From Verrucomicrobiota bacterium (GTDB lineage: Bacteria; Verrucomicrobiota; Verrucomicrobiia; Opitutales; UBA953): a stretch of DNA of 64,000 nt. The stretch covers positions 1 to 64,000 of the forward strand of contig JAURJZ010000060.1 in NCBI GenBank assembly GCA_030831965.1, written 5' to 3'. The notes below the pieces were generated by a model. The model saw nothing but the letters and a program-made list of their open reading frames with translations. It was not told where the DNA came from and ran no database searches. Each line of letters opens with the position of its first letter. Position 1 is the first letter of the stretch. A program made the translations under genes and the position numbers. Positions 48,601-55,250 of the stretch are shown one piece after another.

Positions 48601-49950
48601 GTCGAGGCGGGCGTCCTCCGCATCGCCTCCGCCGGCTCCCTCTCGACCGGCGACATCGTGCTCACCGGGGGCCTCCTCGACCTCGGCAACTTCGCCTTCG
48701 CCGGCAACATCACCCTGGCTGGCGGCATGGTCGTCAACACCGGCGGCTGGACCGGCACCGGCACCGCCAATCCCGCCTTCACCGTTGACCCCGCCTTCCT
48801 CGCCGGGCTTTCCGCGGACACAACCTTCTCGGTCCTGCCCGGCATGACCGCCGACATCTCCGGGGTCCTCGCCTCCGTCGATCTCCGCGGCGGCGCCCTG
48901 CAGGGAGTCGGCGCCTACGCCGGCGCCCTCAGCGTGTCCGCCGGCACCCTCGACCTCACCCAGGCGACCCCCCTCGGCAGCCTCGCCCTGGGCGGCACCG
49001 GCTCGATCGACTTCGGCGGGCGGGCGTCCGACATCGACATCGACTATTCCGGCGGCTCCCTCGTCAACGCCGCCAACTACAGCGGCGACATCACCGTGAC
49101 CGGCGCCTCCACCACCCTCGTCGCCGGCACGCTCGGCGGCGGCACCGTCGTGGCGGGCAACGGCCGCCTCCTCGTCTTCGGGGCCAACTTCGCCAACAAC
49201 GTCCGCCTCGTCGGCGGCTCCGTCCTCAATCTGCAGAACTTCCAGGGCACGCTCTTCGTCGGGGCCGGCAGCTCCGTCAACCTCGGCCGCATCGCCGACA
49301 ACACCGACACCGTCACCCTCGCCTCGCTTGTCCTGGAGAACGGCGGCATCCTCTCCGGCGAGGGCACCTTGGCCTCGCTCACGCTCGACGCGGGCGGCGT
49401 GCTCGCGGTCGGCAACTCGCCCGGCGTCATCACCACGACCGGCAACGTCACCCTCAACGGCGGGTCGCAGCTCTTCGAGATCCGCAACGCGGTCGACACC
49501 CTGAGCAACCAAGCCTCCGCTCCCGGCGTGGACTACGACGTCGTCCTGGTCCAGGGCACGCTCGACCTCTCCGGCCTGAGCGCGCAGAACCGCTTCCTGC
49601 TCGAGCTTATCAGCCTCGCCCAGGACGACACCCTCGGGCCTGTCGTCGATTTCGACCCCGCCGGCACCTACCAGTTCACCCTCTACGACTTCGCCGGGCT
49701 CAGCCTCGGGTCCAACACCGCGGGGTCGGTCAACTCCCTGTTCACCATCGATGCCGACGGGTTCGTCGACATGAACGGCGACCAGGTCGACGGGTCCCTG
49801 TTCTCCGTCTCGCTCAACCTGCAGGACAACACCCTCGTGCTCAACTACGGCGTCGTGCCCGAGCCCTCCACCTACGGGCTCATGCTCGGCGGCCTCGCGC
49901 TCGCCCTCTCCGCGTGGCGTCGCCGCCGCAAGGCCGCTCCCCAGGCCTGA
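36670..49950 (+). CDS. Giant (4426 aa) autotransporter-repeat PEP-CTERM surface protein
   Basis: A single 13.3-kb open frame. ATG at 36670 is favoured over TTG at 36661, since it leads straight into the signal peptide (RSLFRALLAAAALTPAAPA). The mature protein is low in Cys and rich in Gly, Thr, Ala and Ser. It is built of autotransporter-associated beta-strand repeats such as KTGAGTLALTGSNSFTGGLTV, with at least eight SGANTFTGG-like cores, a PA14-like module (about 1296-1397), and a ~150-residue module seen four times. It ends in VPEPSTYGLMLGGLALALSAWRRRRKAAPQA, a PEP-CTERM sorting signal (PEPSTYG, helix, Arg cluster). There is no beta-barrel, so despite the repeats it is not a type V autotransporter. 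Expected location: cell surface or extracellular matrix; function probably adhesion or matrix building. Confidence 0.9.
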   Translation: MTPKANRSLFRALLAAAALTPAAPAATLYWDGANTTVNADGGNGTWDASGLVWNDAENGGASVAWTEGDAAVFGGAAGTVTVDGAFSLASLSITGGYSLSGGTLGLGGRTLTTSATGSGTDITIASAISGSGGLTLAAHGDTSVTGGGVGGSLLLSGANTFTGGVTITSGVVNLNSSFGDASNSVTLNGGGLVDEGVNATFARNLVIGSSGGVIRNWGSIANTFTGTVSGTGLVRRTDGGTSLFQGDWSGSVSLEAQRGYSLVGGIWNSSGTISTSGGSVGFSRSASLGTASTYLALASGAAQGNSRGLLLDSSRVVSGRALSLGSAAVAPIIGSSALSLTGNIAGVHPGYAGTFSTAANVTVVEQGFHAPNAAFETNNTVDIWGGPLVVGSLSGSGTITTNGVGRGDTGRLGGFGTLVFAGSASQSRSGAMVGRLNDAALVVGSNNASTTWSGSLTNGSWSGGAASLLKRGSGTLTVTGNGGASGGYTVEQGTLRFSGANFGFPGSARYGNTFAVLQGGAVEAAANYPFSQGQTAYLLGGTLRYISGDIYAPQIVMDGGRIEGNGFRFGYNQDHFINVLAGRGASTIAGNLNLYNNGTSLTFRVDDGAAARDLLVSGQLNDAGGYGGQRLIKAGLGTLALTATNARSGGTTLQGGVIEVAATNAIGTGTTAGVTLEGGTLRVDYALGGTLATQPFSFGGGTLLLTGNTGAVTQGIGATSLANGSSTVSAVPGAGGATTVSFGSITRAGSATRALLNLSGTATWTTTQANDAAGKLAGVLLGGALAANDGAGNIVKFAGTQLASNFIESSTADLVIGANVTGDLALTNPGTTTVGTLSLDGTASGRTVNVGAGNILRVTGGLLQVSSGLAFNVAGGTLTGGAADNTAADLLVNATGGLAAGAGMTLSSVVADNGTGAVTLVKGGAGSLTLSGANTFTGGLLIQQGRVAVGSDSSAGAGAITVNDGGQLYATGNLSRAITLNGGIGTAEGAGTLGALRLEGGVTLSGGLTVARDSQVTTYGGATANLTGAVTLNAALVKTGSGTLNLTGAGSNSGTGTLVVKEGVAQVGQGGAYNSVSYDAYVASGARLVALGINSWQGNLVTVAAGGVFEVSGSGTNGAHNKFRNINLLGGSWIGTGGGKYAGEDGNFVDSSFGVFVGGSSRSLFETPNKISLADTRFFVQDVTGNSAPDFLVKGSFVGTGYLGGLGATRFERRVGGSANSNHTATMVVQAGHTLEFGGDGAMGTGAITLDGGRLRATSLDGLAEYQVTGQSSMNTTATGTFRQVTVDTARANSTSDFGDNTVWSYRGRLTVDATRTIAFREGIDDVAWVRVWGTAADGTAVDQVVLNDTRWDVTTAGTITLGPGTYNLDVRAQNGGGGAGGFLQWDLNGGTNWSAIGVPTVSGVRLVSELGISQTLANNVALSRRSEVEVLESADTLTLSGVVSGAGMLEKTGAGTLALTGSNSFTGGLTVSGGTVRFSAAANLGAGAVNLLEGSTLAYGGASALTLSTPVSVELGNATIAVTSESGTLTLGQGVDNYLAGAATRDVTKAGPGALVVAGASTGNNRFVVSAGSLSVTSTDASRASASVGAAGTLSVSSAVFGAITNAGAATADSTTLGALTNTAGTLTAANATTVGALAVSGGTLSLAAATASGNVAVTGGTLAAAALANAGTLGLSAGSATLGAISAGATTFSGGTLTLASGSTLASVSKTGGSLLIAGNGAAGTLNVTGDAALGGVLRFDLSSSLSSGNDRILAGGDVSLLGLTEVNLGLLSGSLTTGQYVLVSGASVTGLGLMSITGVASGDSRQTLTLSSTATANPLSLIVDGSVANLSFANGGTATGVWSNSLDDTVWSNGGTDDRFFSGDIVSFGDLAGVAAQTVTLSGELVPGAVTFANTSATTYTLAGSGAIAGVTGLTVSGGGRVVLANSGTNTYSGDTTVASGTLELGSASVLSANSATVVNGGTLDIAAVANVAAGAVTLSSGSIVGTTGSLVASAITVSGGLLDANLAGSGSLTFNGAGQTFAYAKSAAHTGGTTLAAGTLNLSGQVSGALAQSAGTTLNLSGTVGGALTLAVGATADIAATGAANGGVILSGNLVSGSTVTSAGAIAGGATVQRNATLTSSGSLAGGATIAAGGTLVTSGSLSGNVANAGTLRFAGAGEVAYSGVISGGSLVEKTGAGTVTLSGTAHGIATLALQQGRLVVNTGSGGTWNNTLNYANVTQANGTTLAFGSNSSLNGNLGFAGDSAIEVASGVTVWKDTAGVLGVNSAGATFRKTGAGRLVIATNNMGFGAGAQVIVDGGTLQFNKGNWYSGNIVGQASLTVNAGGTVDITSYHVFDAYTGFVPVVNGGTITGNGQDVYVGGFVMTGGTVTGTRFVNLTGITTNASASTATYSADLATAAATISVADGTAAVDFLLAPYWNGTANATAITKTGAGLMQVTLAATGTLALNEGSVQVGAGGTAGTVGNVTSAAGTSLSFNRSDEYAHAATIGGSGAVAHVGAGKLTLSGANTFTGGLTLAGGTLALGTSASGGSGGLTVATAAANLEIGAGAEVTRTTLGGTGSLTKSGAGSLTFSGASTLAGDLAVTEGALALTGAASLGHSGTVAVAAAGTLVVGASVADTGTAAITNAGTLTLAGTTARSLSNSGTATITGSVGALTVTAGTVTSTGSAGNVTHTGGVLNLSGTFGSVASTSGELRLSGTGGALTVGGDSVINVGGVGATSSATFTSLTLQDGAWLEFEISDPSALAFQDRIVLNGGDLDFSGLTTGIILDVHGLNRATGTRDGATVFNRYADYTVSLVSGAGQVIGYDAGLVDFTIGGFGTGLDATGTWTLQQVAGGLDLVYEGIPLPEALVTVEASLTQGLSDSQEGLDFLADGDEQILAKAGAGRLTVTEALTHVGGVKVNAGTLLLSGATADLGPGDVTLASAAVLELDREGAVASNIAGAGVIRKVGSSSTTLTGILANTGGIFVDAGTLGANFAPYAATVTVASGAFADFLGEQAQTFAGNLAGAGTVRITGARVVTLSGSNSGFTGTLDVQDGGLVLAADQAAGSGTVQVAAGATATVSGAVTLGSLVTGAGTLAKAGSGLSTLSVAPTLAGDISVNQGTLRGDFSQASGAITVAAGATLDFATAGSASRGAADITGAGAFAKTGAGTLALTSAPGVTGGIRVEEGVLAAADFGTSSAVAVASGATAEVNLAGTATLASTFTGTGTFRKAGAGTLTLGATGLAGFSGKIRLADGALAVSSSTSYGLVSGADAIQLAGGALAFSNGLTLGGGLGIQVTSLGGRLDASALGASGTVTVNGEVSGTGTLTIAGSGNTSASGGGDAGLGLRLANGANSFTGDIRITSGLVSYTSSAALGNAGNRIVFDGGGILDNNVNLSLARAMHVTANGGLIRLYGGANATYSGALTGVGELRRTDGGDTAFTGDLSGFTGTFTNQSNSTTRFTGAAAAFGAATINASSGNVGFAVGRVGAATVRLDGANVFFVDGGTAGGTFQLVEGRNANFYADTNTVALPNLGGTGANLYLQNSGTLRLLSGSPTLTGAFRANAGTLAVDGAAVAAGTLEVFNGAIRSDSGSITVADGIYMGTGTLTVAGGTVSAARIRTSEGGGTVSTINQTGGTVNITGAVIENERNNSFMLNHWPGASTYNLSGGTLNVLNTNANLGWDGNAYINQSGGVANLRGVNLASGRNNAGGYTLSGGRLNLGVGGVSAASAKTFTAGNATLGAMANWTSASAITLNGATGTVIDTTDSVDGSTGRTITISGALGGTGKLITQGAGTVVLSGANTNSGAIRVDSGTLRVTGTLRGGAALTVASGASLELDATNIFVGGHDAALAATQTLAANGGSILLGGGFDSRLGNISLNGATLTSNRGLGGYDAYLAETTGGAVSVTVGGASASLMNGTGGIHLGSNVRFDVANATGDAAADLLVSLRLDNGGAMGTTGSLTKSGAGTLVLDNALNSFTGGVTVEAGVLRIASAGSLSTGDIVLTGGLLDLGNFAFAGNITLAGGMVVNTGGWTGTGTANPAFTVDPAFLAGLSADTTFSVLPGMTADISGVLASVDLRGGALQGVGAYAGALSVSAGTLDLTQATPLGSLALGGTGSIDFGGRASDIDIDYSGGSLVNAANYSGDITVTGASTTLVAGTLGGGTVVAGNGRLLVFGANFANNVRLVGGSVLNLQNFQGTLFVGAGSSVNLGRIADNTDTVTLASLVLENGGILSGEGTLASLTLDAGGVLAVGNSPGVITTTGNVTLNGGSQLFEIRNAVDTLSNQASAPGVDYDVVLVQGTLDLSGLSAQNRFLLELISLAQDDTLGPVVDFDPAGTYQFTLYDFAGLSLGSNTAGSVNSLFTIDADGFVDMNGDQVDGSLFSVSLNLQDNTLVLNYGVVPEPSTYGLMLGGLALALSAWRRRRKAAPQA
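38070..48510 (+). repeat. Dispersed ~150-aa module repeated four times in the giant gene
   Basis: Copies at about 38070-38540, 39830-40270, 43490-43960 and 48110-48510. Each runs from a 'GGxL...' beta-helix stretch to a common ending: DGAAARDLLVSGQL, TGNSAPDFLVKGSF, DGTAAVDFLLAPYW and TGDAAADLLVSLRL. The span given is the outer limit of the four copies; other material lies between them. Confidence 0.7.
40555..40860 (+). other. PA14-like domain inside the giant protein
   Basis: Residues about 1296-1397 read like a PA14 carbohydrate-binding module: WSYRGRLTVDATRTIAF, a DDVAWVRVWG strand, VVLNDTRWD, GTITLGPGTYNLDVRAQNGG, and GFLQWDLNGG. This is a different fold from the surrounding beta-helical repeats, and suggests glycan binding. 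Assignment is by pattern only. Confidence 0.55.
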
Positions 49951-50001
49951 GCCTCCGCCCTTCGGCTTGCCCCGGCGCCCCGCGCCGCCCATCCTGAGCG
50001 C

Positions 50002-50433
50002 GTGGAGCATCTTCGCCGCCTGCTGGTCGTCCTCCTTGAGTGGGCCTCGCTCGCCCTCGGGGTCTTCGTCGCCTCCAAGTGGGGTTTGCTCGCCTATGAC
50101 GACCTGGCGGCCCTCGCCGCGGTCATCCTGACCATGGGGGTGCTCAACTCCTTCGTCCGCCCGCTCGTGCTCGGGGTCTACCTCATCGTCTCCCTCCCGG
50201 TGCTCATCCTCTCGCTCGGATTGGCCTATTACCTGGTCGTTCTCCTCGCCAACGGCACCGTGCTCTACCTCGCGGACCAAATCCTCGCCAGCTTCAAGGT
50301 CACGCGCTGGGCGTTGGCCACCCTTTGCATCTCCCTCGTCTCCTGGCTGCTGACCTCCGCCCTCGGCATCGAGCAGGTCAAGCCGTGGCGACGGCCCGCC
50401 CGGAAGGGCCCCGACGACGCCATCGACGTCTGA
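50002..50433 (+). CDS. YvlD/phage-holin-IV-type membrane protein
   Basis: A 143-residue protein with four hydrophobic helices, starting at GTG. The motif ILTMGVLNSFVRPLVLGVYLIVSLPVLILSLGLAYYLVVLLANG (split: GVLNSFVRPLVL, LPVLILSLGLAYYL) matches the small 4-TM family PF04020 (YvlD/'phage holin IV'). The C-terminus is basic (KPWRRPARKG). The biological role of the family is not known, though some members are linked to cell-envelope stress. It lies 51 bp after the giant gene and 54 bp before the aminotransferase gene. Confidence 0.75.
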   Translation: MEHLRRLLVVLLEWASLALGVFVASKWGLLAYDDLAALAAVILTMGVLNSFVRPLVLGVYLIVSLPVLILSLGLAYYLVVLLANGTVLYLADQILASFKVTRWALATLCISLVSWLLTSALGIEQVKPWRRPARKGPDDAIDV

Positions 50434-50487
50434 GCCGCCGGAACTTTCCTTGCCTTCCCGCCCCGGGACGGTTCCCCTGCTGCCGAG

Positions 50488-51675
50488 ATGAGTCCCGCCC
50501 TCTCCACCTGGTCCCGCAACATCGCGCCCTCGCCGACCCTCGCCGTCGACGCCAAGGCCAAGGCCCTCAAGGCCGCCGGCAAGGACGTCTGCGGCTTCGG
50601 CGCCGGCGAGCCCGACTTCGACACCCCCCAGTTCGTCAAGGACGCCTGCGCGCAGGCCCTCGCCGAGGGCCAGACCAAGTACGCGCCCACCCCGGGCATC
50701 CCCGCCCTCCGCAAGGCCCTCGCCGAGGCCTACGCCGCCCGCGGCTTCGCCGGCGTGACCGAGGCCAACGTCGTCGTCTCGCCCGGCGGCAAGATGTCCT
50801 GCTACCTCGCCATCCTCGCCACCGTCAGCCCGGGCGACGAGGTCGTCATCCCCGCCCCCTACTGGGTCAGCTACCCCGAGATGGTCAAGCTGGCCGGAGG
50901 CGTCCCCCGCTTCATCGCCGCCGAGGACACCGCCGGATTCAAGGTGACGCCCGACCAGCTCCGCGCCGCCCTCACCCCGCGCACCCGCATGGTCGTCCTC
51001 AACAGCCCCTCCAACCCGACCGGGGCCGTCTACACCCGCGCCGAGCTCGGGGCCCTGGTCGACCTCTGCGTCAAGGCCGGCGTGTGGATCCTCTCCGACG
51101 AGATCTACGAGCACCTCGTCTACGACGGGCAGTCCACCTGCAGCCCCGCCACCTTCTCGCCCGAGGCCGCCCGGCTGACCATCACCGTCTCCGGCTACGC
51201 CAAGACTTACTCCATGACGGGCTGGCGCCTCGGCACCCTGGTCGCCGACAAGCCCCTGGCCGCCGCCGTGGCCGACCTCCAGAGCCAGATCTCCTCCAAC
51301 GCCACCACCTTCGCCCAGTTCGGCGCCCTCGCCGTCCACCGCCATCCCGACAAGGCCGCCGCCGCCCTCGCCGAGATGCAGGTCGCCTTCGACCGCCGCC
51401 GACTCCTCCTCTGGAACGGCCTCAACGCCATCCCCGGGCTGACCTGCTACCGCTCGCAGGGCGCCTTCTACCTTTTCCCCAACATCCGCGCCTTCGGCCT
51501 CGGCTCCGCCGAGTTCTCGGCCCGGCTGCTCGACGAGGAGCTGGTCGCCGTCGTGCCCGGCTCGGCTTTCGGCTCCGAGGGCTACATCCGCCTCAGCTAC
51601 GCCACCTCCGACGAGGTCATCCGCAAGGGGCTCGAGCGCCTCGCGCGCTTCTGCGCCAAGCTGCGGAAGGCCTGA
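50488..51675 (+). CDS. Class I (aspartate-type, Ib) aminotransferase
   Basis: A 395-residue PLP enzyme. Motifs include [66 protein letters not shown] (the NSPSNPTGA family motif), [14 protein letters not shown], and [16 protein letters not shown] with the PLP-binding Lys. Such enzymes transaminate aspartate (and in some cases prephenate or aromatic acids). It is a stand-alone gene, and a second, distinct class I aminotransferase lies at 62943. Confidence 0.9.
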   Translation: MSPALSTWSRNIAPSPTLAVDAKAKALKAAGKDVCGFGAGEPDFDTPQFVKDACAQALAEGQTKYAPTPGIPALRKALAEAYAARGFAGVTEANVVVSPGGKMSCYLAILATVSPGDEVVIPAPYWVSYPEMVKLAGGVPRFIAAEDTAGFKVTPDQLRAALTPRTRMVVLNSPSNPTGAVYTRAELGALVDLCVKAGVWILSDEIYEHLVYDGQSTCSPATFSPEAARLTITVSGYAKTYSMTGWRLGTLVADKPLAAAVADLQSQISSNATTFAQFGALAVHRHPDKAAAALAEMQVAFDRRRLLLWNGLNAIPGLTCYRSQGAFYLFPNIRAFGLGSAEFSARLLDEELVAVVPGSAFGSEGYIRLSYATSDEVIRKGLERLARFCAKLRKA

Positions 51676-51691
51676 GTCCCCGCTCCCGCCC

Positions 51692-52306
51692 TCAGGCCGG
51701 CTCCACCATCACGCACGGCATCCCGGCGGCCTCCGCCGCCTCGCGGCCGCGGTGGCTGTCCTCGATCACCACGCACGCGGACGGGGCCGTGCCGATCCGC
51801 CGCGCGGCCTCGAGGAAGAGGTCCGGGTGCGGCTTCGACCGGGGCGCGTCCTCGCAGGTGACCACCGCGTGCAGCCGCGGCATCAGCCCGAGCTTGCGCA
51901 GGGTCAGCGTGACATGCGCGCGCGTGCCCCCGGAGGCCACCGCCGTGCGCGAGCCGCGGGCGTGGACATGCTCGAGGACGGCGATGACCTCGGGGCGGCC
52001 CTCCACGTTGGCCTCCAGGTTCCCGTGCAGCCACTCGTCGGTGTGCGCCCGGATCAGGGCCACGTCCAGCTCGAGGCCGTGACGCTCGCGCAGCCGCAGG
52101 CAGGTGTCCTCGGCCGACATCCCGCCCATCGAGCAGAAGAACGCCCAGTCGAAGTCGAACGGCCGCCCGATCTGACGCTCGATCGCGTGCGTCCATGACC
52201 GCTGGTGCAGGCGCATCGTCCGGGCCAGGGTGCCGTCGCAGTCGAAGATCCATCCCGGCCGGTCCAGCAGGGCGGGGTCGAGGGCGTCCAGCAGCAGGCG
52301 GCTCAT
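51692..52306 (-). CDS. HAD-superfamily phosphatase (beta-phosphoglucomutase-like)
   Basis: A 204-residue HAD hydrolase. Motif I is IFDCDGTLA (about 20-28), motif II VASGG, motif III KPHPDLFLEAA and motif IV ACVVIEDSHRGREAAEAAGM. A helical cap follows motif I (RQRSWTHAIERQIG-like region). Typical substrates are sugar phosphates; the exact one is unknown. The open frame extends upstream, but the family start and an ATGA overlap with the SDR stop fix the start at 52306. It is the last gene of the FAH-ffh-SDR-HAD run. Confidence 0.88.
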   Translation of the reverse strand: MSRLLLDALDPALLDRPGWIFDCDGTLARTMRLHQRSWTHAIERQIGRPFDFDWAFFCSMGGMSAEDTCLRLRERHGLELDVALIRAHTDEWLHGNLEANVEGRPEVIAVLEHVHARGSRTAVASGGTRAHVTLTLRKLGLMPRLHAVVTCEDAPRSKPHPDLFLEAARRIGTAPSACVVIEDSHRGREAAEAAGMPCVMVEPA

Positions 52307-53016
52307 GCGAAGTTGTCCTCGACCGAAGGCCGCAGCACCAGCTCGTGCGCGGCCGCCCCCGCCGGCAGGCGCAGCAGCCCGACCACCGCCTCCGCCACCG
52401 TCTCGGGACGAAGGTAGTCCGGCCTGGCCTGGGCGCGGAACGGGGTGTCGACGCCCCCGGGGTAGACCGCCGTGACCTGGATGCCCAGGGGCTTGCCCTC
52501 GCGGCGCAGGACGCCCGTCAGCCCGTCGAAGGCCGCCTTCGACGCGGTGTAGCCGCCCAGGCCCGCGGTGGAGAAGCGCGCCGCGGAGGAGACGATGTTG
52601 ACCACCCGCCCGCCGCCCGCCGCCGCCATCGCCCGCCAGACCGGCTGGGTGAGGGCGAGCTGGGCCGTGCAGTTGAGGTCGAGCATGGCCGCGAAGGCCG
52701 CCAGGTCGATGTCCGCCGCCGCCGCCTTGCCGAGGTTCGCGCCCGCGTTGTTGATCAGGATGTCGACCCGGCCGAGCCTGGACAGCGCGTCGCCGGCGAA
52801 GGCGGCCGCCGCGGTGTGGTCCGCGAGGTCGAAGGCCCGCGCGACCAGCCGCGCGGAGGGCAGGGCGAGCTCCGCCTCCAGCGAGGCCAGCTTCGCCGGT
52901 GAACGGCCGCACAGGGCGAGCCGACACCCCTCCGAGGCCAGGCGCAGCGCCAGGGCGCGCCCGATGCCGGAGGTGGCGCCGGAGAGGAGGACGGCTTGGT
53001 CGCGGAGCGCGGCCAC
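52303..53016 (-). CDS. Short-chain dehydrogenase/reductase
   Basis: A 237-residue classical SDR. The NAD(P)-binding motif is LLSGATSGIGRALAL (TGxxxGIG variant with Ser-Gly-Ala-Thr), with ILINNAGANLG, a catalytic Ser in NIVSSAARF and YTASKAAFDGL (YxxxK), and VTAVYPGGVDTPF. The CGRSP stretch with Arg near residue 40 favours NADP. Substrate not determinable. It begins 2 bp after the ffh stop, and its stop overlaps the HAD gene. Confidence 0.9.
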   Translation of the reverse strand: MAALRDQAVLLSGATSGIGRALALRLASEGCRLALCGRSPAKLASLEAELALPSARLVARAFDLADHTAAAAFAGDALSRLGRVDILINNAGANLGKAAAADIDLAAFAAMLDLNCTAQLALTQPVWRAMAAAGGGRVVNIVSSAARFSTAGLGGYTASKAAFDGLTGVLRREGKPLGIQVTAVYPGGVDTPFRAQARPDYLRPETVAEAVVGLLRLPAGAAAHELVLRPSVEDNFA

Positions 53017-53018
53017 GG

Positions 53019-54380
53019 TCAGCGGAACATCCCCGGGGGACGGAAGCCGCCCCCGCCGCCCATGCCGCCCATGCGGCGCATGAGCTCCTTGCCCTTGCCG
53101 CCGCGCATCATGCGCATGACATCGCGCATCTGCCCGAACTGCTTGAGCATGGCGTTGACGTCGGCCACCTGGGTGCCGGAGCCCCGGGCGATGCGCGAGC
53201 GGCGCGAGGCGTTGAGGAGGTCCGGCTTGCGCCGCTCCCTTCGGGTCATCGAGGTCAGGATGGCCTCGGTCCGGCGGAGCATGCCCTCCTCGCGGGCGCC
53301 CACCTGCATCCCGCCCATCCCTGGCAGCATCTTCATGATGTCGCCCAGCGGGCCCATCGACCGCATCTGGCGCATCTGGCTCAGGAAATCCTCCAGGTCG
53401 AAGTCGCCCTTGCGCATCTTCTCCGCCAGCCGCTCGGCCTCGCGCTGGTCGACGGTCGCCTGGGCCTTCTCGACCAGGCTCACCACGTCGCCCATGCCGA
53501 GGATGCGCCCGGCCATGCGCCCGGGCTGGAAGGTCTCGAAGTCCCCGGGCTTCTCCCCGGTGCCGAGGTAGCGGATGGGCACGCCCGTCACCTCGCGGAT
53601 CGACAGCGCGGCGCCGCCGCGCGCGTCGCCGTCGAGCTTGGTCAGGATGAGGCCCGTCAGCGGCGTCGCGGCGTGGAACCTCGCCGCCACGTCCACGGCC
53701 TGCTGGCCCAGGGCGGCGTCGGCCACGAGGAAGACCTCGTCGGGCCGCACCGCCTCGCGGATGCGCACCACCTCGGCCATCAGGTCGGCGTCGGCCTGCA
53801 GCCGCCCCGCCGTGTCCACGATGACCGCGTCGGCGCCCTCGGCCAGGGCGCGGGCCAGGGCGGCCCCGGCCAGCGCGGCGGCGTCCCGCGAGGCGCGGTC
53901 GGAGAGGAAGCCGACCCCCTCCTGCGCGGCCAGCGTCTCCAGCTGGTCGATGGCGGCGGGGCGGTGGATGTCGGCGCCCACCAGGAAGGGCTTGGCGACA
54001 CCTTCCTTGGCCCTGAGGTGCCGGGCGAGCTTGGCGGCGGTGGTCGTCTTGCCGGAACCGTGCAGCCCCACGAGCAGGATGCGCAGGGGGCGCCTCGCGG
54101 CCAGCGCCCGGGCCTCGCCGCCGAGCAGCTTGGCCAGCTCGTCGTGGATGACCTTCACCGCCATCTGGGCCGGCGTCACCGACTCGGTCACCGCCTGGCC
54201 GAGGCAGGCCGCCTTCACCCGCTCGGTGAAGTCGCGCGCCACGCGGAAATGCACATCCGCCGCCATCAGGGCCTGCCGGACCTCGGCCAGCACCGGCTCG
54301 AGGCTCGGCTCCGTGATCTTGGAGAGACCGCGAAGGTCCCTCAGGACCTTGGAGAATCGCTCGGAGAGGGCGGCGAACAT
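53019..54380 (-). CDS. ffh: Signal recognition particle protein Ffh (SRP54)
   Basis: A 453-residue GTPase that, with 4.5S RNA, targets nascent membrane proteins to FtsY and SecYEG. The N domain starts MFAALSERFSKVLRDLRG. The G domain has LLVGLHGSGKTTTAAKLARHL (about 108), VDTAGRLQADADLMAEV, and TKLDGDARGGAALSI. The M domain is Met-rich from about 320 and ends in a Gly/Met tail (KELMRRMGGMGGGGGF). No SRP RNA gene was found within the window. It is 43 bp downstream of the FAH-family gene and 2 bp upstream of the SDR gene. Confidence 0.97.
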   Translation of the reverse strand: MFAALSERFSKVLRDLRGLSKITEPSLEPVLAEVRQALMAADVHFRVARDFTERVKAACLGQAVTESVTPAQMAVKVIHDELAKLLGGEARALAARRPLRILLVGLHGSGKTTTAAKLARHLRAKEGVAKPFLVGADIHRPAAIDQLETLAAQEGVGFLSDRASRDAAALAGAALARALAEGADAVIVDTAGRLQADADLMAEVVRIREAVRPDEVFLVADAALGQQAVDVAARFHAATPLTGLILTKLDGDARGGAALSIREVTGVPIRYLGTGEKPGDFETFQPGRMAGRILGMGDVVSLVEKAQATVDQREAERLAEKMRKGDFDLEDFLSQMRQMRSMGPLGDIMKMLPGMGGMQVGAREEGMLRRTEAILTSMTRRERRKPDLLNASRRSRIARGSGTQVADVNAMLKQFGQMRDVMRMMRGGKGKELMRRMGGMGGGGGFRPPGMFR

Positions 54381-54423
54381 GGAGGGTTGGCTTTATGGGG
54401 CGGCGCGGGGCGTTCCGCCAGCC

Positions 54424-55227
54424 TTAGGTTGCCTCCTCGGCCACGGGGTTGCGGAGCACGCCCACCCCGGGAATCTCGACCTCCATCACGTCCCCGGGGA
54501 CCAGCCAGCGGGGCGGCGTCCGCGCCATCCCCACCCCCGCCGGGCTGCCCGTCAGCACGACCGAGCCCGCGGGCACCGTCGAGCTGCCCGAGAGGAAGGC
54601 GAGGATCTCGCCCACGCCGAACTGCATCTCGGAGGCGGAGGCCGACTGCATCGTCACGCCGTTGAGCCGGAGGCGAATCTCGAGCCGCGAGGGGTCCGGC
54701 ACCTCGTCGGCGGTGAGCAGGCAGGGCCCGAGCGGGCAGAAGGTGTCGAACGACTTGCCGCGCGACCACTGCGTGCCGCCCCACTCCTTCTGCCAGTCGC
54801 GGGCCGACACGTCGTTCGAGCAGGTGTAGCCCAGCACCTTGCGCAGGGCCTCGGCCGGGGTCGCGTTGCGGATGTCCTCCCCGACGACCACGGCGATCTC
54901 CGCCTCGAAGTCGACCTTGTCGCTGCGCAGGTGCCGCGGCAGGCGCACCGTGTCCCCGGTCGCCGCGACCGAGGCCGGGCTCTTGTGGAAGATGGTCGGC
55001 CATGGGCGCTGCTCATGCCCGAATTCCCTCGCGTGCGACGCGTAGTTCACCCCCACGCAGAAGAGCACCCGGGGATCGACCGGGGCGAGGATCCTGCCCC
55101 CGGCGAATCGCCGGCCGGCCGGGATGAAGCGCAGCCCCTCGCGCCGGACCTCCTCCCAGCCGCCCTCGGCCTCGCGGGCGTGGACCGGCTGGGCATTGGG
55201 TCTTTCCAACAGGCGGAACACTCGCAT
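54424..55227 (-). CDS. Fumarylacetoacetate hydrolase (FAH)-family protein
   Basis: A 267-residue FAH-fold enzyme. The core begins VLFCVGVNYASHAREFG, then FHKSPASVAATGDTVRLP, VDFEAEIAVVVGEDIRN (metal-binding Glu residues), YTCSNDVSARDWQ, WSRGKSFDTFCPLGPCLLTADEVPDP (split: GKSFDTFCPLGPCL), and VVLTGSPAGVGMARTPPRWLVPGDVMEVEIPGVG (split: LTGSPAGVGMARTPP). Such enzymes hydrolyse C-C bonds or decarboxylate beta-keto acids; the substrate is unknown. The ATG at 55227 is only 23 bp from the divergent MocA-type start, so the true start could be somewhat downstream, since the first 30 residues are not well conserved. Confidence 0.87.
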   Translation of the reverse strand: MRVFRLLERPNAQPVHAREAEGGWEEVRREGLRFIPAGRRFAGGRILAPVDPRVLFCVGVNYASHAREFGHEQRPWPTIFHKSPASVAATGDTVRLPRHLRSDKVDFEAEIAVVVGEDIRNATPAEALRKVLGYTCSNDVSARDWQKEWGGTQWSRGKSFDTFCPLGPCLLTADEVPDPSRLEIRLRLNGVTMQSASASEMQFGVGEILAFLSGSSTVPAGSVVLTGSPAGVGMARTPPRWLVPGDVMEVEIPGVGVLRNPVAEEAT

Positions 55228-55250
55228 ACGCTGAGGGTCACCAACTTGCC

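Noticed and set aside
46090-51345. Minus-strand open frame of 1751 codons
   Set aside because: It spans the giant gene's end, the YvlD-like gene and most of the aminotransferase gene in antisense, so it cannot be a real gene. The same holds for the frame at 42613-45999.
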